A stretch of 64,000 nt of DNA from Deltaproteobacteria bacterium. Its GTDB lineage: Bacteria > Myxococcota_A > Polyangia > Polyangiales > Polyangiaceae. A model generated the notes under the pieces. The model did not search any database and was not told the DNA's origin. It saw only the letters and a list, made by a program, of their open reading frames with translations. The position numbers and the translations under genes were made by a program. Shown in pieces: positions 34,077 to 42,592 of this stretch. Location of the stretch: positions 186,001 to 250,000 of the forward strand of contig JACRCQ010000052.1 in NCBI GenBank assembly GCA_016218915.1, read 5' to 3'. Within the stretch, counting starts at the first letter, position 1. The number at the start of each line of letters is the position of its first letter.

Positions 34077-34985
34077 ATGGACCAGACTCCGTTCTCAGCA
34101 CTTCGTCGTGTCCTGCCAGGTCGATGGCTCGCCTGGGTGGCGGTCCTCAGCGTGCTCGGCGCCTGTCTCGGCTGCCATGCCGGGAAGCACGCCCAGACTG
34201 CCGGAGCCGCCTACGCCCCCAGCGCCCAGGTACCCCGTGAGGAGGCAAGCGGTGAAGACTCGGTCGCGCTCGGCGCCCCGTCGCCTGCCATGGCTCCGCC
34301 TCCGCCCGCTCCGGCCGCCATGGACAAGTCGGCTTCTCGCGAAGTGGACTACGACGCGAAGAAGGACATTCCCGCTCCGCCGCCGGCTGAGCAGACCCCC
34401 AAGCCGCCCACCCCACCCAGGGTCGCGGCAGACGCCGCACCGCTCTCGCAGATGCTCATCTACGCGGCGCAGCTGACCATGGCCGTCTTTGAAGTCGACA
34501 AGTGCCTCGCTCGCGTCGAGACCGTGGCGCGCGAGATGGGAGGCTTGCTCGCCACACGCACCGATCGGCAGATCGTGATCCGCGTCCCCACCGCGAAGTT
34601 CTTCGAAGCGGTCAAGCAGCTCGAGGCCCTGGGCGACGTGCTGCACAAGAGCGTTCAGGTCGAAGACGTGAGCGAGGAGTTCCGCGACCTGTCCCTTCGC
34701 CTGAAGAATGCCAAGGAGGTGCGCGATCGGCTCGTGGTGCTGCTCGCCGCCGCCAAGACCGTCGAAGAATCGATCAAGGTCGAGCGGGAGATCGAGCGTC
34801 TCAGCGCCGAGATCCAGCGCATGGAGGGACGGCTCAAGTACCTCAAGGATCGCGCTGCGTACTCGACGATCACCATCACCTTCGAAGCGCTGCAGGCCGA
34901 GATCCTGCAACGGCAGAAGGTGTTCAAGCTCCCGTTCCCGTGGCTCAGCGAGATGGGCCTGGGCCGGCTTCTGAACCTCAACTAG
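34077..34985 (+). CDS. DUF4349-type lipoprotein with coiled coil
   Basis: 302 residues. The signal peptide ends in a Cys pair region (LGAC30, CLGC33), so it is probably a lipoprotein. Residues 35-120 are Pro/Ala-rich and disordered. From about 130 the sequence reads YAAQLTMAVFEVDKCLARVETVAREMGGLLATR, the start of the DUF4349 domain. A long helical coiled coil follows (VEDVSEEFRDLSLRLKNAKE... ERLSAEIQRMEGRLKYLKDRAAYSTI). Typical family members have a C-terminal transmembrane helix; here the chain ends soon after the coiled coil. ATG 34077 has an AGGA 7 bases upstream, inside a hairpin. Function of the family is not established. Confidence 0.75.
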   Translation: MDQTPFSALRRVLPGRWLAWVAVLSVLGACLGCHAGKHAQTAGAAYAPSAQVPREEASGEDSVALGAPSPAMAPPPPAPAAMDKSASREVDYDAKKDIPAPPPAEQTPKPPTPPRVAADAAPLSQMLIYAAQLTMAVFEVDKCLARVETVAREMGGLLATRTDRQIVIRVPTAKFFEAVKQLEALGDVLHKSVQVEDVSEEFRDLSLRLKNAKEVRDRLVVLLAAAKTVEESIKVEREIERLSAEIQRMEGRLKYLKDRAAYSTITITFEALQAEILQRQKVFKLPFPWLSEMGLGRLLNLN

Positions 34986-34987
34986 CT

Positions 34988-36196
34988 CTAGCAGCCGCAG
35001 TTGCATCCGCTCGCGCAGGCCGAGGACCACGTGCAGCTCGACAGGCAGTACTGCCAGCTGTTCGTGCCGCAGCAGCGCCAGTGATCGCCGGCTTTCCAGT
35101 CGCACTCCTTGCCTGGCTTGAGCCCGCACGCGCCCCACTGGCAGTCGTTGCCGCAATGCTGATCGCCACAGCACACCGTGGATGTCTGCGTCGAGCACAT
35201 GCAATCCTGAACCGCGCCCGGCGAGCACGGCCCAGAGCCTTCGCAGGCGCCCCACTCGCCCCACACGCCCCCTGCGCCGCACACGCGCTTGCTGGTGCCG
35301 CAGTTGCCGCAGCCCTTGGATTGCGGGTCCCCGGGCTTGCACTCCGAGCCGCATTGATTCGCAACCCCGCCAACGCCGCACGTCGTTCCGGACGGACACG
35401 CACCGCAATCCAGATCGTCGCCACATCCCGTGGCAACCTTGCCGCACGCAGCTCCCAGCTGGTCGCAGGTCTTGATCGGGCAGGCACACTGGTTGGGCAT
35501 GCCCTGGCCCCCGCACACCTGCGGCGCCGTGCACTCCCCACACCCAATCGCTTTGCTGCACATGTCGGACACGACTCCGCAGCCCGCTCCCAGCTGGGCG
35601 CAGGTCTTGGGTGTGCACGTTGCGTCGCCGCATTGGTTCGTGCCCTCGCCGCCACACGTCTGCCCGCCCGGGCACGTGCCGCAATCGATCACCCCGCCGC
35701 AGCCGTCCGGCGCCGTGCCGCAATTCGCCCCCAGCGCAGCGCAAGTCCACGGCGTGCACCCGCACTGGTTCATCACCCCTTCGCCGCCGCAGCTGTCAGG
35801 GGCCGCGCACACCCCGCAATCGATCACCGTCCCGCAGCCGTCTGACGCGTAACCGCACAAGGCCCCGAGCTGTGCGCAAGTCTTGGGCGTGCAAGCGCCG
35901 GTCCCACACTGGTTCGGCCCACCACCCCCGCATGCCTGGCCAGATGGACAGTTTCCGCACGAGACCTTGCCGCCGCAGCCGTCCGGCGCGCTTCCGCACT
36001 CTGCCTTCAGCTGCGCGCAGGTCCATGGCACGCACAGCCCCGCTTCGTCGTGCGACCCGGTCTCGGCCACGGAAGCATCGGTGTCGTGCTGGTTGGTCGT
36101 GGCGTCGCTGGTGCCGCTGCACGCAGCTGTGAGGATCGCCCCAGCCAGGGCCAGCCTGTGCACTCCTGTCATCGCGCCGCGAATGGATGCTGCCAT
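34988..36196 (-). CDS. Cys-rich repeat lipoprotein
   Basis: 402 residues from ATG 36196 (ATG 36172 is an alternative, giving a tighter signal peptide). The lipobox is LTAA-C. Residues ~50-270 contain five repeats of ~43 residues with the pattern CxxxTCxxLxxxCGxxxxGCGxxxxCGxC...CGGxGxxNQCG, each with about 8 Cys. The last ~120 residues have a different Cys-rich composition (DCMCSTQTSTVCC, CCGTNSWQYCLSSC). Disulfide-rich domains of this kind are common in myxobacterial cell-surface proteins. No catalytic motif is seen. It follows the sulfatase gene by 104 bases on the same strand. Confidence 0.82.
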   Translation of the reverse strand: MAASIRGAMTGVHRLALAGAILTAACSGTSDATTNQHDTDASVAETGSHDEAGLCVPWTCAQLKAECGSAPDGCGGKVSCGNCPSGQACGGGGPNQCGTGACTPKTCAQLGALCGYASDGCGTVIDCGVCAAPDSCGGEGVMNQCGCTPWTCAALGANCGTAPDGCGGVIDCGTCPGGQTCGGEGTNQCGDATCTPKTCAQLGAGCGVVSDMCSKAIGCGECTAPQVCGGQGMPNQCACPIKTCDQLGAACGKVATGCGDDLDCGACPSGTTCGVGGVANQCGSECKPGDPQSKGCGNCGTSKRVCGAGGVWGEWGACEGSGPCSPGAVQDCMCSTQTSTVCCGDQHCGNDCQWGACGLKPGKECDWKAGDHWRCCGTNSWQYCLSSCTWSSACASGCNCGC

Positions 36197-36234
36197 GGCC
36201 GGTTTCGGTGTCGACAGATCGTTCTCCACCCTCG

Positions 36235-36264
36235 AGCATACCCCGCGCGGTCCGGCGAACTCAA
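36235..36264 (-). promoter_or_regulatory. Possible promoter of the Cys-rich lipoprotein gene
   Basis: On the minus strand TTGAGT (36259-36264), an 18-base spacer, then TATGCT (36235-36240), about 40 bases before ATG 36196. Both hexamers match the sigma-70 consensus at four of six positions. Confidence 0.35.
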
Positions 36265-36300
36265 GCGGACCCCAGTGACGCCGGGCCCTGCGCTGGCCCC

Positions 36301-38526
36301 TCAGAACGGGTCTTCGTCGCTTCTGCGTCCAGTAAATACCGGTGGGATTACGCGCAGCCTCCATTCGAAGTGCACGTTCAGCTCCCTGATCATGGATCGC
36401 AAGATATCCGGGCGCAGGATCGGGTCCAGCTCGGAAGGGTCTGCCGCCAGATCGTGGAGCGTGAACCGGTTCGTCGACAGCTCCTGGATGAGCTTGTAGC
36501 GTCCTCGGATCAGCGCGCGGACGTTCGGCGTGATCGGCGCCACCGGCATGTCGGCGAGGATGGGGCGGTCCGCGGGCGGCTCTGTCTCCTGGTCCAAGTA
36601 CGGCCGCAGCGTGATTCCGTGCAGGTCGTCCGATGCGTCGACGCCCGCGTAATCTAGGATCGTCGGCACAACGTCGACAAGGCTGGCAGGGTTGTGCCGG
36701 ACGCCTGGGGTCGCGCCCGGGACCTGAATGATCAGCGGCACGCGGATCTGCTCCTCGGTCAACCCGCTGCCATGGTGCTCGTGACCGTGCTCGCCAAACG
36801 CCTCGCCGTGATCGGACGTGAAGACGATCACGGTCCGTTTGGCAGCATCCATCATCTCCAGCTCATGCAACAGCGTGCCCAGCTGGTGATCGCTGAACCG
36901 GATCTCGCCATCGTACAGGTCGATCGGGCGGTCGCCGAAGGACGGATAGCCGGGATGTCGAACGTATTCATTGTGCGGATCGAAGAAGTGGACCCAGAAA
37001 AAGAACGGCCGGCCCGCATCGTCGTAGTGACGCAACCAGCTCAACGCCTGCCTCGTCACATCCTCGTCGACGCTCAGCTCTTCGATCCGGTAGTCCATTC
37101 GCGGCACTGCGGTGAGATCCCAGTCCACGAACCCGCGTGAGAGACCGAAGCGTTCCGAGAAAAGAAAGTGGGAGAGAACAGCGGCGGTGTGATAGCCGCG
37201 ATCCCTGAGGCGCTCGGCAAGGAAGTCGTTGCCTTCGAGGTACTTGTTGTAGTGGCCGTATAGCCTTCGGAGCTCCGAGGGATATCGCCCGGAGATGAGG
37301 GCGGGCACCGCTTGCGGCGTGTAGGCTGCGGTGGTGTACGCGCGCTCGAATCGCACTGCATGGGCTGCCAGAGCGTCGATCTCGGGGCTCGTGTCCCGCC
37401 GGCTCCCGTAGCAGCCGAGATGATCGGGACGCACCGCATCCATGGTGATCAGCACGATGTTGAAAGGCGCCTCCCGGGCTCGCGAGCGCACCGGGGCTTC
37501 GGGCTTGGAAGCGCGCATCACCCGGTCCACCTCGGCTCGGGTGAGATCCTCGCCATCGCAGTCCTCGTCCCGGCCATTGTCGAGAATCTCCCGTGCCCCC
37601 GGATGTACGGTGGAATCGCCATCGTCGCAGTCGCCTCCCCACAGGATCGGCGACGCCCCGTCCCCGTCGCGATCGTATTGCATCCAGGCCGCCCGCAACA
37701 CCCAGGGGGCCAGCCCCCTCGATTCCAGCAGAGCAAAGCCGACGTCAGGATACGGGCTCGCGAACCGCACAGTCGCCAGTCCTGCTGCCAGCCCCAACCC
37801 CACGGCTACCACGGCAGCGCGCCTGGTACGGAGCAGGCCCTTCACAGCGGCGGGAAGCAGGAAGGCCGATGCGAAGAGAAGCGTCGCCACGAGCGGAGGC
37901 CCGAACGAGATCGCGGACACCGTCTGCCGCGCGCTCCACAGGATCCAGCCGCACCCCAGCAGGAGCGCGCCTCCCGTGCTGCCCACGAACACCATGGGCG
38001 TGAGCAGACGACGCCCCCAGGAGCGTTGGGCGGCTCTCCCGAAGACGTCTCGGATCGGCGACGCCAACCAGAGGCTGGTCCACCCCGACGCGGGCACGAT
38101 CACTGCCAGGACGCTCGCCATCACCAGGGAATTCGCTCGGGGATCCGTGCTTCGCCAATGCGCGTGACGAAACGCCATCAGCGCCATTGCCAAGTACGCA
38201 ATGGCGGATACGGCCCATGCCACCAGGGTCGCTGTTCGGCCTTCTGCACCTGGCCCGCCCCGCAACAGCGACCGCGCAGCTTCGCCGAGATTGGATGGAC
38301 GCCACCCGTCCGGGAGCATCGCCGCCACGGCGCCCCACACGATTCCCCACACGATCGACAATGGCGCAAAGAGGCCGAACGTCGCAAACGGAATGAAGAT
38401 GGCTTCATCCGCTGAAAGCACCCCTCGAACGCGAAAGCACAGAATCACGCCTTCGGCGAGAGCGACGAGGGTCGCCCCGATCACTGCGGCCATGACCGCC
38501 CGCTGGAACTCTGCTCCCCGAGACAT
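36301..38526 (-). CDS. Membrane sulfatase-fold enzyme with Thr nucleophile
   Basis: 741 residues from ATG 38526, preceded by GAGGGGAA. The N-terminal ~260 residues hold about seven transmembrane helices. At 285-327 a MopE-type metal-binding stretch (DRDGDG...GGDCDDGDSTVHPGAREILDNGRDEDCDGED) precedes the catalytic domain. That domain begins NIVLITMDAVRPDHLGCYG (D363, D368) and continues FERAYTTAAYTPQAVPALISGRYP, where T403 stands at the Cys/Ser position of true sulfatases. FTSDHGEAFGEHGHE supplies His/Asp metal ligands. Thr nucleophiles are found in phosphoglycerol and phosphoethanolamine transferases of the alkaline phosphatase superfamily (LtaS, MCR-type). It is more likely such a transferase or a phosphatase than a sulfatase. 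Confidence 0.8.
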   Translation of the reverse strand: MSRGAEFQRAVMAAVIGATLVALAEGVILCFRVRGVLSADEAIFIPFATFGLFAPLSIVWGIVWGAVAAMLPDGWRPSNLGEAARSLLRGGPGAEGRTATLVAWAVSAIAYLAMALMAFRHAHWRSTDPRANSLVMASVLAVIVPASGWTSLWLASPIRDVFGRAAQRSWGRRLLTPMVFVGSTGGALLLGCGWILWSARQTVSAISFGPPLVATLLFASAFLLPAAVKGLLRTRRAAVVAVGLGLAAGLATVRFASPYPDVGFALLESRGLAPWVLRAAWMQYDRDGDGASPILWGGDCDDGDSTVHPGAREILDNGRDEDCDGEDLTRAEVDRVMRASKPEAPVRSRAREAPFNIVLITMDAVRPDHLGCYGSRRDTSPEIDALAAHAVRFERAYTTAAYTPQAVPALISGRYPSELRRLYGHYNKYLEGNDFLAERLRDRGYHTAAVLSHFLFSERFGLSRGFVDWDLTAVPRMDYRIEELSVDEDVTRQALSWLRHYDDAGRPFFFWVHFFDPHNEYVRHPGYPSFGDRPIDLYDGEIRFSDHQLGTLLHELEMMDAAKRTVIVFTSDHGEAFGEHGHEHHGSGLTEEQIRVPLIIQVPGATPGVRHNPASLVDVVPTILDYAGVDASDDLHGITLRPYLDQETEPPADRPILADMPVAPITPNVRALIRGRYKLIQELSTNRFTLHDLAADPSELDPILRPDILRSMIRELNVHFEWRLRVIPPVFTGRRSDEDPF

Positions 38527-38644
38527 GCGTTCCCCTCGATCCCTCTCCATCCAACCCCGGCGAGTGATTGGTGTGCGAGACGCTCGTAGTCAATCGATGC
38601 CCCAGCCCCTTGTCGGTGAGTCTCTCGGACGCCACGCTACGACG

Positions 38645-39502
38645 ATGGCCGATAGGCGGGGGATGGATCGGATTGCGGTTGCCCGGAGCACCATCTGCGT
38701 GGCGATGGGGGGCGCGGCCGCAGGTGGATTGGTGGGTGCGCTCGACGCGGTGCTGTCAGGAGCGCCCTCCGCGGGTCTGGTGGCCCTGTATCTGGCAGCG
38801 GTTGGCCTCATCGGCGGCGGCTTCTTCGGCGGTGTCATCGGACTCGCCATCGGCCTCAGCGCGCGGACGTCGAATGACCTCCCGCTGCTGGCAGCGCGGC
38901 GAAGAGTGTGGCTGTCCGCGAGCTACGTGCTCTTCGTGGGCGGTCTGCTGCCAATCACATCCTATGCCTTCACAGCCTTCCGCAACCAGGCGCTGGCCGG
39001 ACTCACGCTGGCTTTGTTCGCGCCCGCGATTGCAGCGCTCGCCGCGGTCGCAGGTGGGGCCGTCGCTGGTGCCTTCGAGCTCGTGATCGCAATCTTGCCC
39101 CCAGCCGGTCGCGAAACGTCGGCTTCCAGAGCTTCGACGCTGGTTGCGGCCACGTTCGTCACGCTGCTCGCAGCGGCCCTGTGGACGGCCCGGCACCGAT
39201 TTCCCGGCCGCGACGCAGACGTGTTGATGCTGGCCGGCCTGTGGCTCGCGGGATCCCTCGGCGGGGGCCGTCTGCTCGCGGCGCGTCGACTCCAACTCGC
39301 ACGTCTTCCCAGAGCCGTGCCGATCATGGCCGCCGTGCTCGTAGCTTCGAGCGTCCTCGCGACCTTGCAGGTCATCACCCGGCACGGTCCACGCGCGGTC
39401 CGATCCGCGCGTCCCCATCTCGCCGTTTTTCGACCGGTGATGCCCGCTCCCGCAGAGCACATCCGGATAGCCTGGAGCGGAGGTGTGCGCACCTCTTCGT
39501 GA
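38645..39502 (+). CDS. Multi-pass membrane protein, possible truncated relative of the sulfatase-fold enzyme's membrane part
   Basis: 285 residues with about seven hydrophobic helices and nothing soluble but a short tail (HLAVFRPVMPAPAEHIRIAWSGGVRTSS). The N-terminal pattern (RSTICVAMGGAAAGGLVGALDAVLSG..., then a glycine-rich pair of helices) parallels the start of the neighbouring enzyme gene 36301-38526 in spacing and character. No sulfatase motif is found downstream in any frame, so the catalytic domain may have been lost. Start ATG 38645 or 38663 (GGCGGGGG before the latter). It is divergent from the sulfatase-fold gene across 118 bases. Unknown function. Confidence 0.6.
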   Translation: MADRRGMDRIAVARSTICVAMGGAAAGGLVGALDAVLSGAPSAGLVALYLAAVGLIGGGFFGGVIGLAIGLSARTSNDLPLLAARRRVWLSASYVLFVGGLLPITSYAFTAFRNQALAGLTLALFAPAIAALAAVAGGAVAGAFELVIAILPPAGRETSASRASTLVAATFVTLLAAALWTARHRFPGRDADVLMLAGLWLAGSLGGGRLLAARRLQLARLPRAVPIMAAVLVASSVLATLQVITRHGPRAVRSARPHLAVFRPVMPAPAEHIRIAWSGGVRTSS

Positions 39503-39546
39503 GCGTCCCTCCAGCCGCTCGCGGTCGAACCTGCAATCCTGCTGCT

Positions 39547-40497
39547 TCACGTGTCGTAGTAGATCGGCTCGCGCTTCTTGCAGAAGGATCGAATCGCAGC
39601 AACATCCGCCGGACTCAGCTCCAGAAAAGCCACGCCCATGCCCGGCGGCACATCCCCGCGCGCTTCGATCACGAACTTGACCACCCCAGGCGCGGTGACA
39701 GCGTGCCCATCGGGAAGCACGAACGAGAGCATGAGCTTGGTGCCGACCGGTCGCGATTGGTACGTCGCAACGAACAGCCCTCCCTCGCACACATCCATGG
39801 TCAGGCCGGCGAAGAAGTTGTGCTCGCCGACGAATCCCACCTCCACCTCCAGGATCGACCACTGGCTGATGCGGTCTCTGGGAGGGCCGCTTTTGCCTCG
39901 CGATGTCTGCTCGACGCCACAGTCCTGCTGACCCGACTCGGCGGTCGGGTTCATGAGCCACGCAGCCACCTCAGGAGCGAACTCCGCAAAAGCTTCGAGC
40001 CCCACCTCACCAACCTCGATAGCTGGATAGGTAGACGAAGACGGGCCTGCCGAATCGCGAGGAGCTGGAGGCATCGACGAAGCACGCACCGCACGAAGGC
40101 TCGTCGAGCTTCGCTTCAACGGCGGCATCACCTTCTGCGCTCCACCCGATGCGAACACCAGCGCAAGAGCCTGGGCGAGGCGATGTCTGCAGTCGTCGAG
40201 CTCTGCTTCGCACGATCGCGCAGAGCCCAGAGCAGCCGAGGCCATCTCCATTGCGTCGTATGCACGCGTGAGCTCCTGGCGCATCGCGCTATCGTCGAGC
40301 TCGATCGACTTGTCCACAGAAAGGAGTCGTCCGAACGCGTTCACCAGGGTGTCGTTCGCGGACGCCAGCAGCTCCTGGTCGATTCCCGCATTCCCAGTCC
40401 CCGAATGACTCTCCAGCGTGTCGAGCACTGGCTGGATGAGATCTCGCGCTTTCCGGGCGCACTCCCGAAACCCACTGCCCCGACCGGTCGAACTCAT
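39547..40497 (-). CDS. PilZ-like domain protein
   Basis: 316 residues from ATG 40497 (MSSTGRGS). The first ~130 residues are helical and acidic; a Ser/Pro-rich link follows. The last ~105 residues (VEVGFVGEHNFFAGLTMDVCEGGLFVATYQSRPVGTKLMLSFVLPDGHAV...) have the six-strand pattern of PilZ-like domains with the DVCEGGLFV core, the equivalent of the D/NxSxxG motif. The upstream Arg-x3-Arg motif of classical c-di-GMP binders is not evident. It ends on the minus strand at 39547, converging with the membrane protein gene. A cytoplasmic signalling adaptor is the best guess. Confidence 0.75.
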   Translation of the reverse strand: MSSTGRGSGFRECARKARDLIQPVLDTLESHSGTGNAGIDQELLASANDTLVNAFGRLLSVDKSIELDDSAMRQELTRAYDAMEMASAALGSARSCEAELDDCRHRLAQALALVFASGGAQKVMPPLKRSSTSLRAVRASSMPPAPRDSAGPSSSTYPAIEVGEVGLEAFAEFAPEVAAWLMNPTAESGQQDCGVEQTSRGKSGPPRDRISQWSILEVEVGFVGEHNFFAGLTMDVCEGGLFVATYQSRPVGTKLMLSFVLPDGHAVTAPGVVKFVIEARGDVPPGMGVAFLELSPADVAAIRSFCKKREPIYYDT

Positions 40498-40664
40498 GTT
40501 CGCGCTCCGTGCCTCCAGTGAGCCATCCACCCTACGCGAGATGGGCGCGTTCGTCCACGATACGTGAGGTTCGCCGATGCCGATCCACGTAGCCGGTAGC
40601 GCTCGTCTGGACGGAAACTTCATCCGCCAGTTGACTCTCCAACCCGAACGCAGATAGCTGGGGA

Positions 40665-42218
40665 GTGGTGGCTGATCGAGCTGGCGAGACCGACACGGAA
40701 CCCGAGGATGACCCCATCCGCACGCGGGCTCTCGCGCGAGTTGGCCAGATGCTGCGAAAGAAGTGGCACCTCGACGAGCTGCTGGGAATTGGCGGCATGG
40801 CGGCGGTCTACGCTGCGACCCATCGCAACGGACGTCGCGGCGCGGTCAAGATCCTGCACCCCGAGCTTTCGATCGACGTCGAGCTGCGCAACCGGTTCCT
40901 GCGCGAAGGGCTCGCAGCCAACAAGGTGAAGCATCCGGGGGCCGTGGAGGTGGTGGACGACGACACCACCGATGATGGCGCGGTCTTTCTGGTCATGGAG
41001 CTGCTCGAAGGCGAGCGGATAGACGTTCGCTGGGAGCGGGAAGGCGGAGCTGTGCCGCCTGCGGCCGTGCTGCTGCTGGCTGACGCAGTGCTGGACGTGC
41101 TGCGGGTTGCCCACGCCCAAGGGGTGATTCACAGGGATATCAAGCCGGAGAACATCTTCCTGACGCGCAGCGGCGACGTGAAGCTGCTCGACTTCGGGAT
41201 TGCCCGGCTTCGCGAGCTGTCCAAGGGCAGCCTCGCCACACGCGCCGGCTCCACGCTCGGGACGCCGTCGTTCATGGCGCCGGAGCAGGCCCTGGGACGC
41301 GTGGAGCAAGTCGATGCGCAGACAGACCTGTGGTCCGTGGGCGCCACCATGTTCACGTTGCTCACAGGCCAGCTGGTCCACGCAGGCACCAACACGGTCA
41401 ACGAGCTGCTCGTGGCCGCAGCGACGCTTCACGCACGGTCCATCGGCATCGTGGATCCCCGGCTCCCGCCCCAGGTCGTCCAGGTCGTGGACCGGGCCCT
41501 GGAGTTCGAGAAAGCGGATCGCTGGCCTGACGCAGAAGCCATGCAGCTTGCCGTTCGCGATGCATACGCAGCGTTGTACGGCGACCCATCGGACGCGCGC
41601 CGCGTTCTCTTGGAAGCGTCCGCGAGCGTGACCGCTGCCCAGGACAGCTCTGCAGCGCTCGCTCCCACGCGCGTCGAGTCTTCCCGCGCGCGGCGCGTCC
41701 CGGCCATGTCCAACACCCAGGACACGATGGTGGCCCCGGAGCGCCTTCGTTCCCGTTCAAGACTCGGGCTCTATCTTCTGCTGGGATTGCTGATTGCTGC
41801 TCTTGCGACCGTGGTGATCGTGCAGCTTCGACCCGAGCGCCCTGCGCCTGCGGATCCCCTCATGCCCGCCTCTGCTTCGGCGTCCGCGTCCGCTGCAACG
41901 CCCCAGGAATCGGCCTCCGCACCGAGCGACCCAGCACCGAGCGCGTCTTCCCCGCCAGACCCGGCCGCCGGCTCCGCGCGCGCCCCGGTTGGCGTCGGCA
42001 AGATCTCGGTCAGCGCCAAGGGCGGGCCGTGCGAAGTGCTGATTGACGGCCAGGCTCGGGGGCCGGCGCCCGTGTCCCGCATCCCGATCGCTGCCGGGGA
42101 TCACCAGGTCACGTGCATCTACGCGAAGGGCGGCATCGCTACGCGCGCAGTGCGGCTCAAGCCAGGCGAGTCGCTCAGCGTTAGCCTGGCGCTCCCCCCG
42201 TCGCCCAAGAAGAAGTGA
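40665..42218 (+). CDS. Membrane-anchored Ser/Thr protein kinase
   Basis: 517 residues. GTG at 40665 (or 40668) is the start that keeps an N-terminal acidic leader; a later in-frame ATG at codon 28 is possible. The kinase domain (~35-300) has GIGGMAAVY, AVKILHPEL, HRDIKPENI, DFGIARL and MAPEQ. A Ser/Ala-rich linker follows, then one transmembrane helix (LGLYLLLGLLIAALATVVIV) and a ~120-residue periplasmic tail with PASASASA and a PEGA-like beta domain (CEVLIDGQARGPAPVSRIPIAAGDHQVTC). The PEGA-like domain is a common extracytoplasmic sensor in these kinases. It is divergent from the PilZ-like gene. Confidence 0.9.
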   Translation: MVADRAGETDTEPEDDPIRTRALARVGQMLRKKWHLDELLGIGGMAAVYAATHRNGRRGAVKILHPELSIDVELRNRFLREGLAANKVKHPGAVEVVDDDTTDDGAVFLVMELLEGERIDVRWEREGGAVPPAAVLLLADAVLDVLRVAHAQGVIHRDIKPENIFLTRSGDVKLLDFGIARLRELSKGSLATRAGSTLGTPSFMAPEQALGRVEQVDAQTDLWSVGATMFTLLTGQLVHAGTNTVNELLVAAATLHARSIGIVDPRLPPQVVQVVDRALEFEKADRWPDAEAMQLAVRDAYAALYGDPSDARRVLLEASASVTAAQDSSAALAPTRVESSRARRVPAMSNTQDTMVAPERLRSRSRLGLYLLLGLLIAALATVVIVQLRPERPAPADPLMPASASASASAATPQESASAPSDPAPSASSPPDPAAGSARAPVGVGKISVSAKGGPCEVLIDGQARGPAPVSRIPIAAGDHQVTCIYAKGGIATRAVRLKPGESLSVSLALPPSPKKK

Positions 42219-42257
42219 GCAAACGCAGCTGCGCGACGATCACGGTGACCAACGCGG

Positions 42258-42548
42258 TCAGCGCACCGGAGGTCGCCCCACCGCTTCAGGGCGGCACCAT
42301 CGAAAGCCCTTCATGCTGTCCCACTGGATCGCCTGCGCATTCTTGACGTACTCCTCGAAGTAGCCGCAGTCGGTGCACACGAACGCCTCGACATCGCCAT
42401 GCGCTGTGTACGCCGCCAGGCCGAACACGCTTCCTACCGAGATCTTTCCGATCCGCCGGTCGCCAGCCTGGTGACCCTGGTCCTCCAGGGCTTCGAGGTA
42501 TCCGACGCGAAAGCTCTGACACTTGGGACACTGCCAGGTTCGTTTCAT
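42258..42548 (-). CDS. Small zinc-ribbon protein
   Basis: 96 residues. Two Cys-x2-Cys pairs, C7/C10 (CPKC) and C58/C61 (CTDC), indicate a zinc ribbon. The centre is small and hydrophobic (GSVFGLAAYTAH). The start ATG 42548 is backed by a perfect Shine-Dalgarno (AAGGAG, 6 bases away); the much longer open frame upstream is not used. It converges with the kinase gene (39 bases). Such proteins may bind nucleic acid or proteins; its role is unknown. Confidence 0.8.
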   Translation of the reverse strand: MKRTWQCPKCQSFRVGYLEALEDQGHQAGDRRIGKISVGSVFGLAAYTAHGDVEAFVCTDCGYFEEYVKNAQAIQWDSMKGFRWCRPEAVGRPPVR

Positions 42549-42592
42549 CGCACGCTCCTTGACGCCTCTTCTTGGGCTCGCAGCGGCGCCCA

